From: Bartonella tribocorum CIP 105476 | GTDB taxonomy: Bacteria; Pseudomonadota; Alphaproteobacteria; Rhizobiales; Rhizobiaceae | Assembly: GCF_000196435.1 (NCBI RefSeq) | Contig: NC_010161.1 | Coordinates: forward strand, 2,189,001 to 2,253,000 | Length of the DNA: 64,000 nucleotides | Reading direction: 5' to 3' | Shown here: in pieces, positions 11,351 to 20,821 of the stretch | Layout: each line of letters starts with the position of its first letter | How positions within the stretch are numbered: the first letter of the stretch is position 1 | Translations under genes and position numbers: made by a program | Notes under the pieces: generated by a model | Database searches by the model: none | Told to the model about the DNA's origin: nothing | Seen by the model: the letters and a program-made list of their open reading frames with translations, nothing else

Positions 11351-12484
11351 TCAATAATTTTTTTCATTAATCCCAATTTTTACATCCATATATCTTACTT
11401 CCCCATCCTTCATGTAAAGAATATGAGGACGAACGTTTTTTCCATCAACTTCATAAACCGTGTCTTTTTCGTAAACAGTATATCCCTGTTGCCTTAATTC
11501 TTGTCTTTTTTCCTCGATCAAATTTTCGTAAATAAAGCGCCTTCTATTGCACAAGTCTGGATCTGTGGCTCTAAAATATTCATAACTCTCCACCTCTAGG
11601 GAATAGGTTTTTGCCGCCTGCTGAAGCAAATCGTAACTGGATTGCTTTGCCTTTTCTACCGCCTGAGCGATCACCAGCGCGCGTGCCAAGTGCTCTTCTT
11701 CAATGCTTGTCTCAAAGCCCAGCCTCTCACCTTCCATAAAGCTTTTGTGATAAGCGTGTAGAGTTTCAACATCCCCCAGCAAAGCCAGAGCCGCAAGATA
11801 GCGCAACGAATAAGGAGTCAATTGCGGAACTACAATTTCGTTTTCCCAAGGAAGGGTGCGATATTGAGAGCGGAGCATATTGCCAAGATCAACATCGCTC
11901 ATTGCTTTTTCTAAAGCTCTCTCAAGTGCATGGCGTAAACGCTTTACGCTCACCTTTTCTTCAAAAATTTCCAATCCCTTCACATCAAAACTCAATTCGA
12001 GAGCAATCAAGCCTCCAGAATTATAAGGGTCTATCGTTTGACAAGCCGCCGCATGGATACCAGAGACCACCGCAATTCCACAATCAAATTGCGGATACCC
12101 CTTCTTAGCATTATAAAGAAACTGTACTTCACGGTCTGGTAAAAAGAAGGTTGCCAAATAATCCCCTTTTCCTTCAATTTTAACCCTCCCCCCCAAACTC
12201 TTTAAAAGTGCCGTTGCACTTTCCAGCGTGACAATTTCCTCATCAGAAAGAAAAAACGCTTTTTCTTCAAATGACGGCTTAAGCATCGGTGTTTCCCCAA
12301 GCGGCTCAAAGGCAACCGGTTCTTTAAGCACACGTCTTAATTCTTTTCTCACTTGGCAATACAGTCTCACCCGCTTGAAAGCAGAACAGCACAATGCCAA
12401 AATAAACATCGTACACAGAGCAGAAAGCAGCGTGAAGAGCATCAATTCCACTCCCCATGAGAATACAACAAGGATATCTTTCAT
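11351..12484 (-). CDS. Membrane-anchored protein, B module plus soluble domain
   Basis: A 377-residue protein, the largest member of the array. Residues 1-55 are a module B (hydrophobic segment, then FKRVRLYCQVRKELRRVLKE) almost identical to the N-terminus of the next protein upstream. The remaining ~310 residues are soluble and match no family I recognise. They contain alternating strand-like segments (about 75-170), a helical middle (190-290) and a C-terminal part with FIYENLIEEKRQELRQQG followed by short charged strands. It is probably a cytoplasmic domain tethered by the B helix. A decayed second copy occurs at 14166-15080, so the domain was once encoded at least twice here. Confidence 0.75.
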   Translation of the reverse strand: MKDILVVFSWGVELMLFTLLSALCTMFILALCCSAFKRVRLYCQVRKELRRVLKEPVAFEPLGETPMLKPSFEEKAFFLSDEEIVTLESATALLKSLGGRVKIEGKGDYLATFFLPDREVQFLYNAKKGYPQFDCGIAVVSGIHAAACQTIDPYNSGGLIALELSFDVKGLEIFEEKVSVKRLRHALERALEKAMSDVDLGNMLRSQYRTLPWENEIVVPQLTPYSLRYLAALALLGDVETLHAYHKSFMEGERLGFETSIEEEHLARALVIAQAVEKAKQSSYDLLQQAAKTYSLEVESYEYFRATDPDLCNRRRFIYENLIEEKRQELRQQGYTVYEKDTVYEVDGKNVRPHILYMKDGEVRYMDVKIGINEKNY

Positions 12485-12497
12485 TTTCCCCTCTCCT

Positions 12498-13061
12498 TCA
12501 TGTGCTTTTTTGTCGATACACAGCCGCTGTCCGCTCCCAAGTTGCCTGCTCTAACTGATCAATCTTTTTGTTCAACAAAACCGTAAAGATGACACGAACC
12601 ACAAAAACAAAAGCAACCGGGATGAACACAAAAATAAACCCTGATATCAACTCCATGATTAACAAGAAAACAGCCGCGACATTTCCTCCCCACCCTGTCA
12701 ATATCCACCCAAGCAGCAATGGTACGACGAGAACCGTTCTCAAAGTTGAAATCATAAAAGTAATACAAAAGATAACTTTATAATTTTTGCGTGTCAGAAG
12801 CGCTTCTTCAAGCGAAAAAATCCGTGTTTTTTGATCCACTTCAGATGATGCCTTAATCGTCAGTGTTTCGCCACTGTGCTGTTCAAACGCAACCGGTTGT
12901 TTAAGTACACGTCTTAATTCTTTTCTCACTTGGCAATACAGTCTCTCCCGCTTGAAAGCAGAATAATACAATGCCCAAATAAACATCGTGCACAGAGCAG
13001 AAAGCAGGGTGACGAGCACCGCTGCGACAACCCATAAGAATAAATAAAGCCCCGTATTCAT
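12498..13061 (-). CDS. B-A fused membrane protein
   Basis: A 187-residue protein with the modules in the order B then A. B: hydrophobic residues 6-32, then FKRERLYCQVRKELRRVLKQP. A: IFSLEEALLTRKNYK, two hydrophobic segments, and LLNKKIDQLEQATWERT at the C-terminus. The B part is nearly identical to the start of the 377-residue protein downstream and the A part to the 125-residue protein upstream, so the gene is a mosaic of its neighbours and shows recent duplication or conversion. It is separated by 13 bp from each neighbour. Function unknown. Confidence 0.75.
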   Translation of the reverse strand: MNTGLYLFLWVVAAVLVTLLSALCTMFIWALYYSAFKRERLYCQVRKELRRVLKQPVAFEQHSGETLTIKASSEVDQKTRIFSLEEALLTRKNYKVIFCITFMISTLRTVLVVPLLLGWILTGWGGNVAAVFLLIMELISGFIFVFIPVAFVFVVRVIFTVLLNKKIDQLEQATWERTAAVYRQKST

Positions 13062-13074
13062 TTTCCCCTCTCCT

Positions 13075-13452
13075 TCACGCGCTTTTTTGTCGATACGCAG
13101 CCGCTGTCCGCTCCCAAGTTGCCTGCTCTAACTGATCAATCTTTTTGTTCAACAAAACCGTGAAGATGACACGAACCACAAAAACAAAAGCAACCGGGAT
13201 GAACATCAAAAAAAACTCTAATATAAACTCCATGCTGAACAATAAAACTATCGAGATATTCCCTTCCCATCCCGTCAACTTCCACTCAAACAACATGGGT
13301 ATTATGGAAACCGTTCTCAAAATTGAAATAATGAAAGCAATATAAAAGATAACTTTATAATTTTTGTGTGTCAGAAACGCTTCTTCAAGCGAAAAAGACC
13401 GTGGTTGCCTTCGTTCCTTACCCCATGTTGCATTTTGTTCATTGCTTCTCAT
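13075..13452 (-). CDS. Module-A membrane protein
   Basis: A 125-residue protein: N-terminal polar region with RSFSLEEAFLTHKNYK, two hydrophobic segments (about 35-55 and 70-100) around an ELKLTGW-like loop, and a C-terminal VLLNKKIDQLEQATWERT. Its C-terminal 45 residues almost match those of the B-A protein downstream. The upstream region (13453-13560) is repeated before the next A gene (14072-14170), suggesting that both are promoter-proximal genes. Confidence 0.7.
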   Translation of the reverse strand: MRSNEQNATWGKERRQPRSFSLEEAFLTHKNYKVIFYIAFIISILRTVSIIPMLFEWKLTGWEGNISIVLLFSMEFILEFFLMFIPVAFVFVVRVIFTVLLNKKIDQLEQATWERTAAAYRQKSA

Positions 13453-13560
13453 TTTTTACCCCTCATGTGTCTAAAATTTTAAGCCATTTGCATGAATCGA
13501 AACTTTTGTCCTTCCCAATGAATTCAATTTTTATATCAATGTATCATGATCAATCGCTTG
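13453..13560 (-). promoter_or_regulatory. Conserved upstream block of A genes, copy 1
   Basis: About 110 bases upstream of the A gene at 13452 are repeated with few changes at 14072-14170 upstream of the A gene at 14071. Both carry GTCTAAAATTTTAAG and a stretch that reads TTGATATAAAAATTGAATTC on the minus strand. Conservation of the block before two separate genes suggests shared promoter or leader function. No start site can be assigned. Confidence 0.4.
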
Positions 13561-13714
13561 TTAGATCAATTACTTGGTCTTTCCTCATCTTTTATGCGCG
13601 ATAGCGTCTTCTCCCTTGCCTCTAAACATCACACCAATAAAAGCGCGCCTTATAATATATAAAATATAGAAAAACCAACTTTCATTCTCCCCTCTTCCTC
13701 ACGCGCTTATTTTG

Positions 13715-14071
13715 TTAATAAATGGTTTTTCTTCGCTGCCAGATTACTTGTTCCAGCTGATCAATCTTTTTTTTCAACAAACGCGTAAAGAGGATACGAA
13801 CCACAACGACAACAGGGATCAATAAAAAAAGAAGCGCTGATATAAAAACCAATATTAAGATGAGAATGAAGAGGCTATAATTCCACCACCCTGTCAAATC
13901 CCACTCAAATAACAGCACAAGTGCTATCTTAAAAGCCTCAATCATAAAAGTAATACAAAAGATAACTTTATAATTTTTGCGTGTCAGAAACGCTTCTTCA
14001 AACGAAAAAGACCGTGGTTCTTTAGACGATATTGAATTTCCCCCACTGCCCCTCATTTTTTGCCCCCTCAT
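13715..14071 (-). CDS. Module-A membrane protein
   Basis: A 118-residue protein with the standard layout: polar N-terminus containing RSFSFEEAFLTRKNYK, hydrophobic segment about 38-58, a DLTGWW loop, a second long hydrophobic segment about 68-98, then FTRLLKKKIDQLEQVIWQRR. The KKK codons form a run of eight A, the same kind of run at which the paralogue at 33-563 is frameshifted. It has its own copy of the conserved upstream block. Function unknown. Confidence 0.7.
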   Translation of the reverse strand: MRGQKMRGSGGNSISSKEPRSFSFEEAFLTRKNYKVIFCITFMIEAFKIALVLLFEWDLTGWWNYSLFILILILVFISALLFLLIPVVVVVRILFTRLLKKKIDQLEQVIWQRRKTIY

Positions 14072-14170
14072 TTGTCTAAAATTTTAAGCTCTTTTCATTG
14101 ATTAAAACTTTTGTCCTCCCCAATGAATTCAATTTTTATATCAATGTATCACGATCAATCACTTGTTAAA
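14072..14170 (-). promoter_or_regulatory. Conserved upstream block of A genes, copy 2
   Basis: This is the counterpart of 13453-13560, with the same GTCTAAAATTTTAAG and TTGATATAAAAATTGAATTC elements in the same order. It overlaps the decayed 3' end of the pseudogene that follows. Confidence 0.4.
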
Positions 14171-15080
14171 TCAAACGCTTTTCTTTTTCCATCTTTTTTA
14201 TGAAGACAATATCGGAGAAACGTTTTTTTTTATCAACTTTAAACATCATGTTTTCCTCACGCATAATATGTCTCTGTTGTCTTAATGTCTGTTTTTTTCT
14301 CCTCAAGCCATTTTTGATTAGGGATATCTTTCTATTGCACAATTGTGAAGCTTTGGCTCTAAAATTCTGAGTACTGCTCTTGATTATTTTCAGGAGATAA
14401 GTTCCTTTCACAAGAGAAACGAACCGGTTCAAGAAAATCATAACTGTGTTGCTTTTGTCTTGTACCACGGCTTGAACCATCACCAAAACGCAGCCGAAAT
14501 GAATTTTTTCGATGCCTATCTCAAAGCCTAGGTCTCAAAGCCTAGCCTCTCACCTTCCCTAACAGCGGTTGTGATCAGAGGACTTCAACACCCCCATCCA
14601 TGCTAACGCCCCAAGATGCTCACAGAGTATAATACTTTGTTTTTTCCTTTTCCAAGGGTGCCCCCTATCGAGAGCCCAGCACCTTGCGAAGATCTTCCCC
14701 TTTAACCTCTACCACCTTTAAACCTGCACGGCTTACCTTTTCTTCAAAAATTTCCAACGCCCCTTGCCTTAAAATCCACTCCTTTGCCTTAAAACCCACC
14801 CCCCTTATCTTAAAGCCTTAAAATCCATCCCCTTTGCCTTAAAATCGAATTGTAGAGCAAGAAATGCTCCAGAATAATAAGGGTAGCAATAGCCTATCGA
14901 CCAGAGACCACCACAATTCCACGATCAAAGGACACAATAAAATTGCGCAAAATCTTTTTCATCCAAAGAGAAACTTGGCCCGTGCGATCTGGTAAAAAGA
15001 AGAGCGCCCAATGATCTCCTTTTCCTTCAATTTTGCCCCTCCAACTCAAACTTTTTTAACAACACCGTTGCCCTTTCTAT
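14166..15080 (-). pseudogene. Decayed copy of the 377-residue soluble-domain gene
   Basis: Blocks along this stretch match the gene at 11351-12484 in the same order. The 3' part reads RKKQTLRQQRHIMREE... against EEKRQELRQQGYTVYE. CCTTTTCTTCAAAAATTTCCAA (14738-14760) matches bases near 11955. GAGCAAGAAATGCTCCAGAATAATAAGGG matches the region near 12010. GATCTGGTAAAAAGAAG matches the region near 12135. Frameshifts, deletions and a local expansion of CTTAAAA(T/C)CCA units near 14770-14850 destroy the frame. The B-module start is not recognisable at the 5' end. Confidence 0.7.
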
Positions 15081-15239
15081 GGGCTCAAACATGCAAATCC
15101 AAAACATATGCTTTTGGCTCACCTTCTCCATATGCTTTTGCCTCATGCACTTTTGCTCCATGCGCTGTGGAGAAAATAGGCTCTCTTGCCCCTCTCCCAC
15201 CACTGCATCTTTTGCTTTAAGCACAGATTTTCATTCTTT

Positions 15240-16350
15240 TATCGCTTGGAATTTTTGATAAAAGCAAAATAAGCCCCTTCTTTCTTAAAAGAAGAAAAAA
15301 AGATAGCTAAAACGATAGCGCCCAAAAATACGCTAAAGTGCTTCACTTTTCCCCCCATTATGCGACTGCACCAACTTTTCTCAAAACACCCTCGCTTGGG
15401 AATAAAAGCATAAAACACCAAGGTACCCCACGCTCCTTTAATGAACACATCAAAGGCAAAGCGCCTCCTCTTCACTTTTCTCTGCTCACAAGGCAAAAGC
15501 CCCAACCCTTTTCAAAACACAACCCAAGCATTAAAAAAAGCATAAAACGCAACCACGTCTCATGCTCCTTAATGAACAAATTCAAACAATGCCTATGACA
15601 ACAAAAGTCCCTCTTTACTTTTTTCCCTCGCTCACATTGTATAGTATGACTGGTGCTTTTTTCTGCTCAACCTCTTCTTCCAGTTGTACGCTAAAGCACT
15701 TCACTTTCCCCCCATTATGCGACTGCATCAACTTTTCTCAAAACACCCTCGCTTGGGAATAAAAGCATAAAACACCAAGGTACCCCACGCTCCTTTAATG
15801 AACACATCAAAGGCAAAGCGTCTCCTCTTCACTTTTCTCTGCTCACAAGGCAAAAGCCCCAACCCTTTTCAAAACACAACCCAAGCATTAAAAAAAGCAT
15901 AAAACGCAACCACGTCTCATGCTCCTTAATGAACAAATTCAAACAATGCCTATGACAACAAAAGTCTCTCTTTACTTTTTTCCCTCGCTCACATTGTATA
16001 GTATGACTGGTGCTTTTTTCTGCTCAACCTCTTCTTCCAGTTGTACGCTAAAGCGCTTCATTTTTTTCCCCTCATTATGCGACTGCATCAACTTTTCTCA
16101 AAACACCCTCGCTTGGGAATAAAAGCGTAAAATGCAAGCGGGCGCCTCACACCCTTTCATCAATAAATCCCCTACACCTTTTCATCAATCAATCAAAGCC
16201 AAGGCTCACAAGCCCCCTCTTCATTTTTCCCTACTCACAAGGCAAAAGCCCCAACCCTTTTCAAAACACAACCCAAGCATTAAAAAAAGCATAAAACGCA
16301 ACCACGTCTCATGCTCCTTAATGAACAAATTCAAACAATGCCTATGACAA
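15240..16350. repeat. ~357-bp tandem partial gene duplicates
   Basis: Three diverged copies of a block (about 15330-15690, 15690-16046, 16046-16363) carry CATAAAACGCAACCACGTCTCATGCTCCTTAATG and, on the minus strand, the last ~20 codons of the A gene at 16364 (QLEEEVEQKKAPVILYNVSEGKK) joined to unrelated sequence. The duplicates are thus 3'-end fragments amplified downstream of a live gene. The short hydrophobic frame at about 15240-15358 (minus) may be a B-module relic. Confidence 0.75.
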
Positions 16351-16363
16351 CAAAAGTCCTTCT

Positions 16364-16696
16364 TTACTTTTTTCCCTCGCTCACATTGTATAGTATGACT
16401 GGTGCTTTTTTCTGCTCAACCTCTTCTTCTAGTTGCTGCACCGTTTTCTTCAACTGACGTGTCACGATTAAAAGCATCATAAAAACAACGGGTAAGAATA
16501 AAAAAGCACCGGCAAGAATCCATGCCAATGGCTCTAATATAGCCGCAGAAAAAAAGCCCTTCTTTCTCCATATCTTCACGAGAACCGTTATAATTGTCGG
16601 AAGTGTCACCATGACGGTCGAAAAAGTGAATATTTTTTTGTAATCTTGCCAAACAAGCGAAAGCTGTTTTTGATCAAACAGGCTGCTGCTTTTCAT
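16364..16696 (-). CDS. Module-A membrane protein
   Basis: A 110-residue protein: N-terminal polar segment (QLSLVWQDYKKIF), two hydrophobic segments (about 22-42 and 52-84) and a C-terminal RQLKKTVQQLEEEVEQKKAP with coiled-coil character. Its ATG overlaps the stop of the preceding B gene by four bases (ATGA), so the two are translationally coupled and probably made in equal amounts. Fragments of its 3' end are repeated downstream. Confidence 0.7.
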   Translation of the reverse strand: MKSSSLFDQKQLSLVWQDYKKIFTFSTVMVTLPTIITVLVKIWRKKGFFSAAILEPLAWILAGAFLFLPVVFMMLLIVTRQLKKTVQQLEEEVEQKKAPVILYNVSEGKK

Positions 16697-16890
16697 TTTT
16701 GCGAGATCTGTTTTAAGGCGATATCGCGTTCATTCAACACGCATTTCAATTCCTTTTTTACGCGGCAATAGAGCCGTGCACGCTTGATAAACAGATAATA
16801 AATGACCAAAATTGGTACCCATATTAAAGCATTTAAGAGCGTAAAGACTAGGCAAGAAAGGGCTGCTAATACTATCATACTACTCGTCAT
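16693..16890 (-). CDS. Module-B membrane protein
   Basis: A 65-residue protein starting at the ATG at 16890, behind GGGGGAC. One hydrophobic segment (about residues 5-30) is followed by FIKRARLYCRVKKELKCVLNE, the B signature. It overlaps the upstream B-A gene by 11 bases and the downstream A gene by four. This compact B/A pair shows the two-gene version of what is fused in neighbouring proteins. Confidence 0.65.
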   Translation of the reverse strand: MTSSMIVLAALSCLVFTLLNALIWVPILVIYYLFIKRARLYCRVKKELKCVLNERDIALKQISQK

Positions 16891-17437
16891 TTTGTCCCCC
16901 TTGCACATTTTGCATACGGATTTCCTGGTCGCGTTGTTTGATTGCTTCTTCCAATTGTTGAAGCGTTTCTCTCAATTTTCTCGTTAATCTTATGCACACC
17001 ATGCCAATGATCGGAGACAAGAGAAGAATTGCTATCGATATAACGCTCAACAGCATCATGATAAAGCCAATCCCATCACTTTTCCACCATGCCAAATTTG
17101 CGATAGAGAAAACCGATTCTAGAAGAGAAAAGAGGATAAAGACAAAAAGAATTATTTTCCATTCTTTTGAAGAAAGAAACAGAGATTCTTTGAAGTTAAG
17201 AAAGCGCATTTTTGCATCAAGGATCTCAAGCGCAAGATTGTGTCTTTTCATCTCTCCCTGATCATTGCGCAATTGTTGTATGGCTTGCTTTTGTTGCGTC
17301 GTCCTCTTTTTCAATTCTTGAGTAAGTTTAAAGGACAACCTCACATGCCTGATCAACCGATAAGGCAGCCTGACAATGACCATCAATATTAAAATGACAA
17401 TAATGATGAGGACTAAAAAAACCAAATGTCCTATCAT
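16880..17437 (-). CDS. B-A fused membrane protein
   Basis: A 185-residue protein. The N-terminal strongly hydrophobic segment (residues 4-27) runs into a basic stretch (RLPYRLIRHVRLSFKLTQELKKR) and a Gln-rich coiled-coil-like linker. Then module A follows with FLNFKESLFLSSKEWK, two hydrophobic segments (about 97-118 and 127-152) and LTRKLRETLQQLEEAIKQRD. It is more diverged than the 12-14 kb members. The overlap with the next gene suggests an operon from 18571 down to 16364. Confidence 0.7.
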   Translation of the reverse strand: MIGHLVFLVLIIIVILILMVIVRLPYRLIRHVRLSFKLTQELKKRTTQQKQAIQQLRNDQGEMKRHNLALEILDAKMRFLNFKESLFLSSKEWKIILFVFILFSLLESVFSIANLAWWKSDGIGFIMMLLSVISIAILLLSPIIGMVCIRLTRKLRETLQQLEEAIKQRDQEIRMQNVQGGQNDE

Positions 17438-17482
17438 AACGTTCCCTCTTTTTCCCTATCGCATTGATGTGCAATCATCATT

Positions 17483-18043
17483 TTACTTTCTACTCAAGCA
17501 AATTTTTCTCATTTCTTCACTGCTTTTTTCACGCCATAATAAAAGGAGATTATGGAGAATTAAAATGACAGGCAAAGTGACAACAATACACGTCCACAAC
17601 CCAAACAGCAGCTGCGCAACCAAAGAACCAATGTGAAGCAAGAAAGGTGCATGATTGCGCAAAAAAATCGCAGATTTTGGGAGAAAAACCGCAAAAATAA
17701 TAAGAACTGTAAAAAGCACAAACATAACAAAAGTGATCGAAAAGAGTATCGAATAATCTTTTTTTGAAAGTTCCAAAGATTCTTTAAAAGAAAGAACACT
17801 GAACTGTGTTGCAGGAACTATATTCTGTCCTCGTCCCTCTGCCTGATCATACCTCAAATCCTCTGCTGCACCCTTTTGTAATTTCCGCCACATGGCCCAT
17901 AACAAGATTGTTCGTTTTATAAAAGAATAATAAAGTGCCAAGATTGTCATCACGGTGGAAAAGAATACCGAGAAAAATATAGCATAAATAAAGATAATTA
18001 GCCCTGCGCCAATCAACCTTTCAATGATTAAAGAGGTGCTCAC
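17483..18043 (-). CDS. B-A fused membrane protein
   Basis: A 186-residue protein with an N-terminal hydrophobic segment (about 8-36), FIKRTILLWAMWRKLQKG as the B-type basic helix, a polar linker, then VLSFKESLELSKKDYS and two long hydrophobic segments (about 95-120 and 128-165). The A-type tail is shorter (LLLWREKSSEEMRK). It lies 12 bp downstream of the A gene that starts at 18571. Function unknown. Confidence 0.65.
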   Translation of the reverse strand: MSTSLIIERLIGAGLIIFIYAIFFSVFFSTVMTILALYYSFIKRTILLWAMWRKLQKGAAEDLRYDQAEGRGQNIVPATQFSVLSFKESLELSKKDYSILFSITFVMFVLFTVLIIFAVFLPKSAIFLRNHAPFLLHIGSLVAQLLFGLWTCIVVTLPVILILHNLLLLWREKSSEEMRKICLSRK

Positions 18044-18055
18044 GTGTTCCCCCTA

Positions 18056-18571
18056 TTATATTCTGTCAAAAGATTGATTGTCTAACTGTTGCTGCTCTGG
18101 CTCTGTTTCCCACAGCTGCATCATTTGTTTCACATCCCGTTTCACCATGGCGAGGAGAATAAAAAAGAATGGAAAGAACGCGAAAAGAGTGCCAAAAATT
18201 ATTTGCGGCATAAGACATAAAAAAGCCCAAACACTATTCCACCCCGCATCACGCACATACCCGATGATCGGATTTTTAAAAGGCTGTGCAAGGCTCTCCT
18301 GAAACATTTTTTGAATATCTTCTTGTTTTATTTTCCCCATTGCTTGAAACTGTTCTTTGGATATAACGTGAAAAAATTCCAAAGGCTGCATATAAGTAGA
18401 CGCGGCAAAAAGCCCAAATAAGAGGATAGCTAAGCAACAAATGATGACATAATCTTTTGTTGAGAGAGGCATTCCTTTTTTGAAAGCCGCCAATTGATCC
18501 GACAATGGCTTGGAGACAAAAGCCTTACTCCCCTCATGGACAGATGGCTGTTGTGATTGATCTCTCATCAT
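18056..18571 (-). CDS. Extended module-A membrane protein
   Basis: A 171-residue protein, first gene of the second half-array. The N-terminal ~30 residues are polar, followed by FKKGMPLSTKDYV (the A pre-helix motif) and a hydrophobic segment (about 43-63). An enlarged loop of about 55 residues rich in Lys/Gln replaces the short ELTGW loop of other A proteins. The second hydrophobic segment (about 115-142) leads into VKRDVKQMMQLWETEPEQQ. The long loop is the main difference and could be the exposed, ligand-facing part. Function unknown. Confidence 0.65.
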   Translation of the reverse strand: MMRDQSQQPSVHEGSKAFVSKPLSDQLAAFKKGMPLSTKDYVIICCLAILLFGLFAASTYMQPLEFFHVISKEQFQAMGKIKQEDIQKMFQESLAQPFKNPIIGYVRDAGWNSVWAFLCLMPQIIFGTLFAFFPFFFILLAMVKRDVKQMMQLWETEPEQQQLDNQSFDRI

Positions 18572-20821
18572 ACGGATAATCCCCCATGTCTAAAATTCCC
18601 ACGCTTCAATATTTGACACCACGCGATCAGCGTGACGAAACCGCTTAGCACTCTTCTCATCATGAAGCAAGCGTTAATAATTCCTTTTAAGTATTTTTTT
18701 TAATGCCTTGAATATGAGACAACAAGACACTCTCCCACGGCTTATAAGCCCAAACGCGCCTTTTTCCCTCCTGATTGATCACATAACCTTAAAGGACCTC
18801 CCCTTAAAGGGCACTGTTTGACAAAACTCAATCAACAACACTTTTTAATTCAAAAAAAACATCCCCTGGAGAAATTTTACCTGCCCGCCATAAACGACAT
18901 GTTTACCACCGCTTCAATGAAACCGCACCTATACGAGACAAAAGATAATGATCTCTGCCCTCCAAAGGACAAAGATTCTAAAACCCATATCAATTTGTAA
19001 ACAATCTAATTGCTCTTAGTGGATTCCACCTGCTCATCACTTATGGGCTCCACTTGCATAAGGCTCTACAAACGAGTTCTTTATTTAATATTCGCTGCAG
19101 ATTTTAAATATTTAACGGATCAAGCGTTGTATGCCTTATGAACCTTATATCACCGCCTCAAATGACAGTATTTTATCGCATAACATAAAAGGATAAAATA
19201 TTTTCACAAGCTCTTTGTGTCTTGATAAACAACACATTGAATCATCACACCGCGATACTGTAAGATTCTTTCATCACATCCCCATACTGAAATCAACCCA
19301 AACCATATCGCTTGCAGATTACAAGAGGGAGAAGCCCGTGTGGAGTAAAAACGGTACAAGAAAGACATGCCTTTTCATGAAGAGTGGCCAAAGCCCGTAA
19401 ATTGGGAACGAGCAAAGAGGGGGTGCCAGCTTACTCTTTTTATGAAACCTAAAATGAGAGGGCTCAATAAATCCTTCATGGGGCATTTTATCCTTTATTA
19501 AGGAGCCCTTCTATTCTTCACGGGCTCCGTCGCGAAATTGAGGTCGAGAACTTTAAGACATGCCTCTTTAAAACAAGCCCGTGAATGCGCAGCTCCAAGG
19601 TATGTGATTTGGGTATGTGGTTTGAGACGTTCTGTTTTACGGAAGAGATGTGCCCCCATAGAACAAAAGAAACAATTGATTATCTAAAATACAGCTACAG
19701 CACCTTTAAAATTTTTCAATTCTCATTTTAAAATTTCTTAAATTAAAAAAGCGCCTCTTTTAAAATTAATAAAGAAATGTCTCGTATCTCACAAATCCCC
19801 CCAGCTTTATACAAATCCCCCCAGCTTTATAAAAGCCTCTCTTATCAAGATATCTTCTTATAAAGCTTCTTTGGATATTGCAGCGCGCCATTTAAAGCGA
19901 CAGCCACCCCTTCTTATGATAAAATCCATTAAAACGAAAAAAATTATCCTCTATAAATGATGACCATAAAAGGAAGACGCCACACCAGATCACTTGACCC
20001 TTCACAATTTATTTTGAACCAATAAACGATTATTTTATTTGAAAATAGAGGATGTCTTATGCTATAATGATAAAAGTGGGTCAGTTCGTTTTCTATTGTT
20101 CTCTCCCCCTTCAACACCAAGAGAAGTTCCTCTATAAAGGATAACCTTTAAAGAAGGCTCTATCTATAAAGGACGACTCATAAAGAATAAGAGCTGCTTA
20201 AACAGCGTGATGGAGATCAGGTATCTTGGTCCTGCGTTCAAAAACAAAAATCCCAATCCCCCAATAGCCCCCCAAAAAACAAAACCTTTTCAAAGGAGGA
20301 ATTAAAAAGTTTCTGCAAAGCGCGCGTAAAAAAAAGCCCAATCATTCCCAGATAACTCCCAATAAGCCCTCAATCATTCTATGAAAAAAGACTTTATGAG
20401 AAAAAATAAGGAGAGCAACCCCATAGAGCTTTATTTTTTCATTCACATTTGACAAAAATTTCTTTTACTTTTTCCAAAGAAGTTGAGAAATCTGTAGAAA
20501 GCAAATTCCTTGGCTATCGATGCTCAAAAGATAAAAATAAGCATGATGGGGGAAAATAACACTGATAGGGTCAAGACAATGCTAGGAAACACCAGATGAT
20601 CTTTTCGCTCTATCATGTTGCTGTTCTTTACGCTTAAAGACTTCGTTTCTCCTTTGCTCTGCAACGCGGCTTATCCCCCCAAAAAGAATTTTCTTCCCCA
20701 CAATATTTGTCCCCCGTATTTGCTTCCCCTCACTATTTTCTCCCCCCCCCCCTCAATATTTGCTTCAAGTGCTTTTTACAATCACTGTCCCCCAAAAGTA
20801 GACAGTTTATTTTTCATTCAA
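18572..20821. other. 2.2-kb spacer without recognisable gene
   Basis: There is low coding potential in all frames. Visible items are short local repeats (for example ACAAATCCCCCCAGCTTTAT twice at 19794-19830), several AT-rich stretches and C-rich runs just before the next gene. No tRNA, terminator or known RNA was recognised. Confidence 0.5.

Noticed and set aside
20615..20821. N-terminal extension of the phage-type gene at 20822
   Set aside because: The in-frame upstream codons are C-rich low-complexity sequence with no ribosome-binding site, unlike the rest of the protein.
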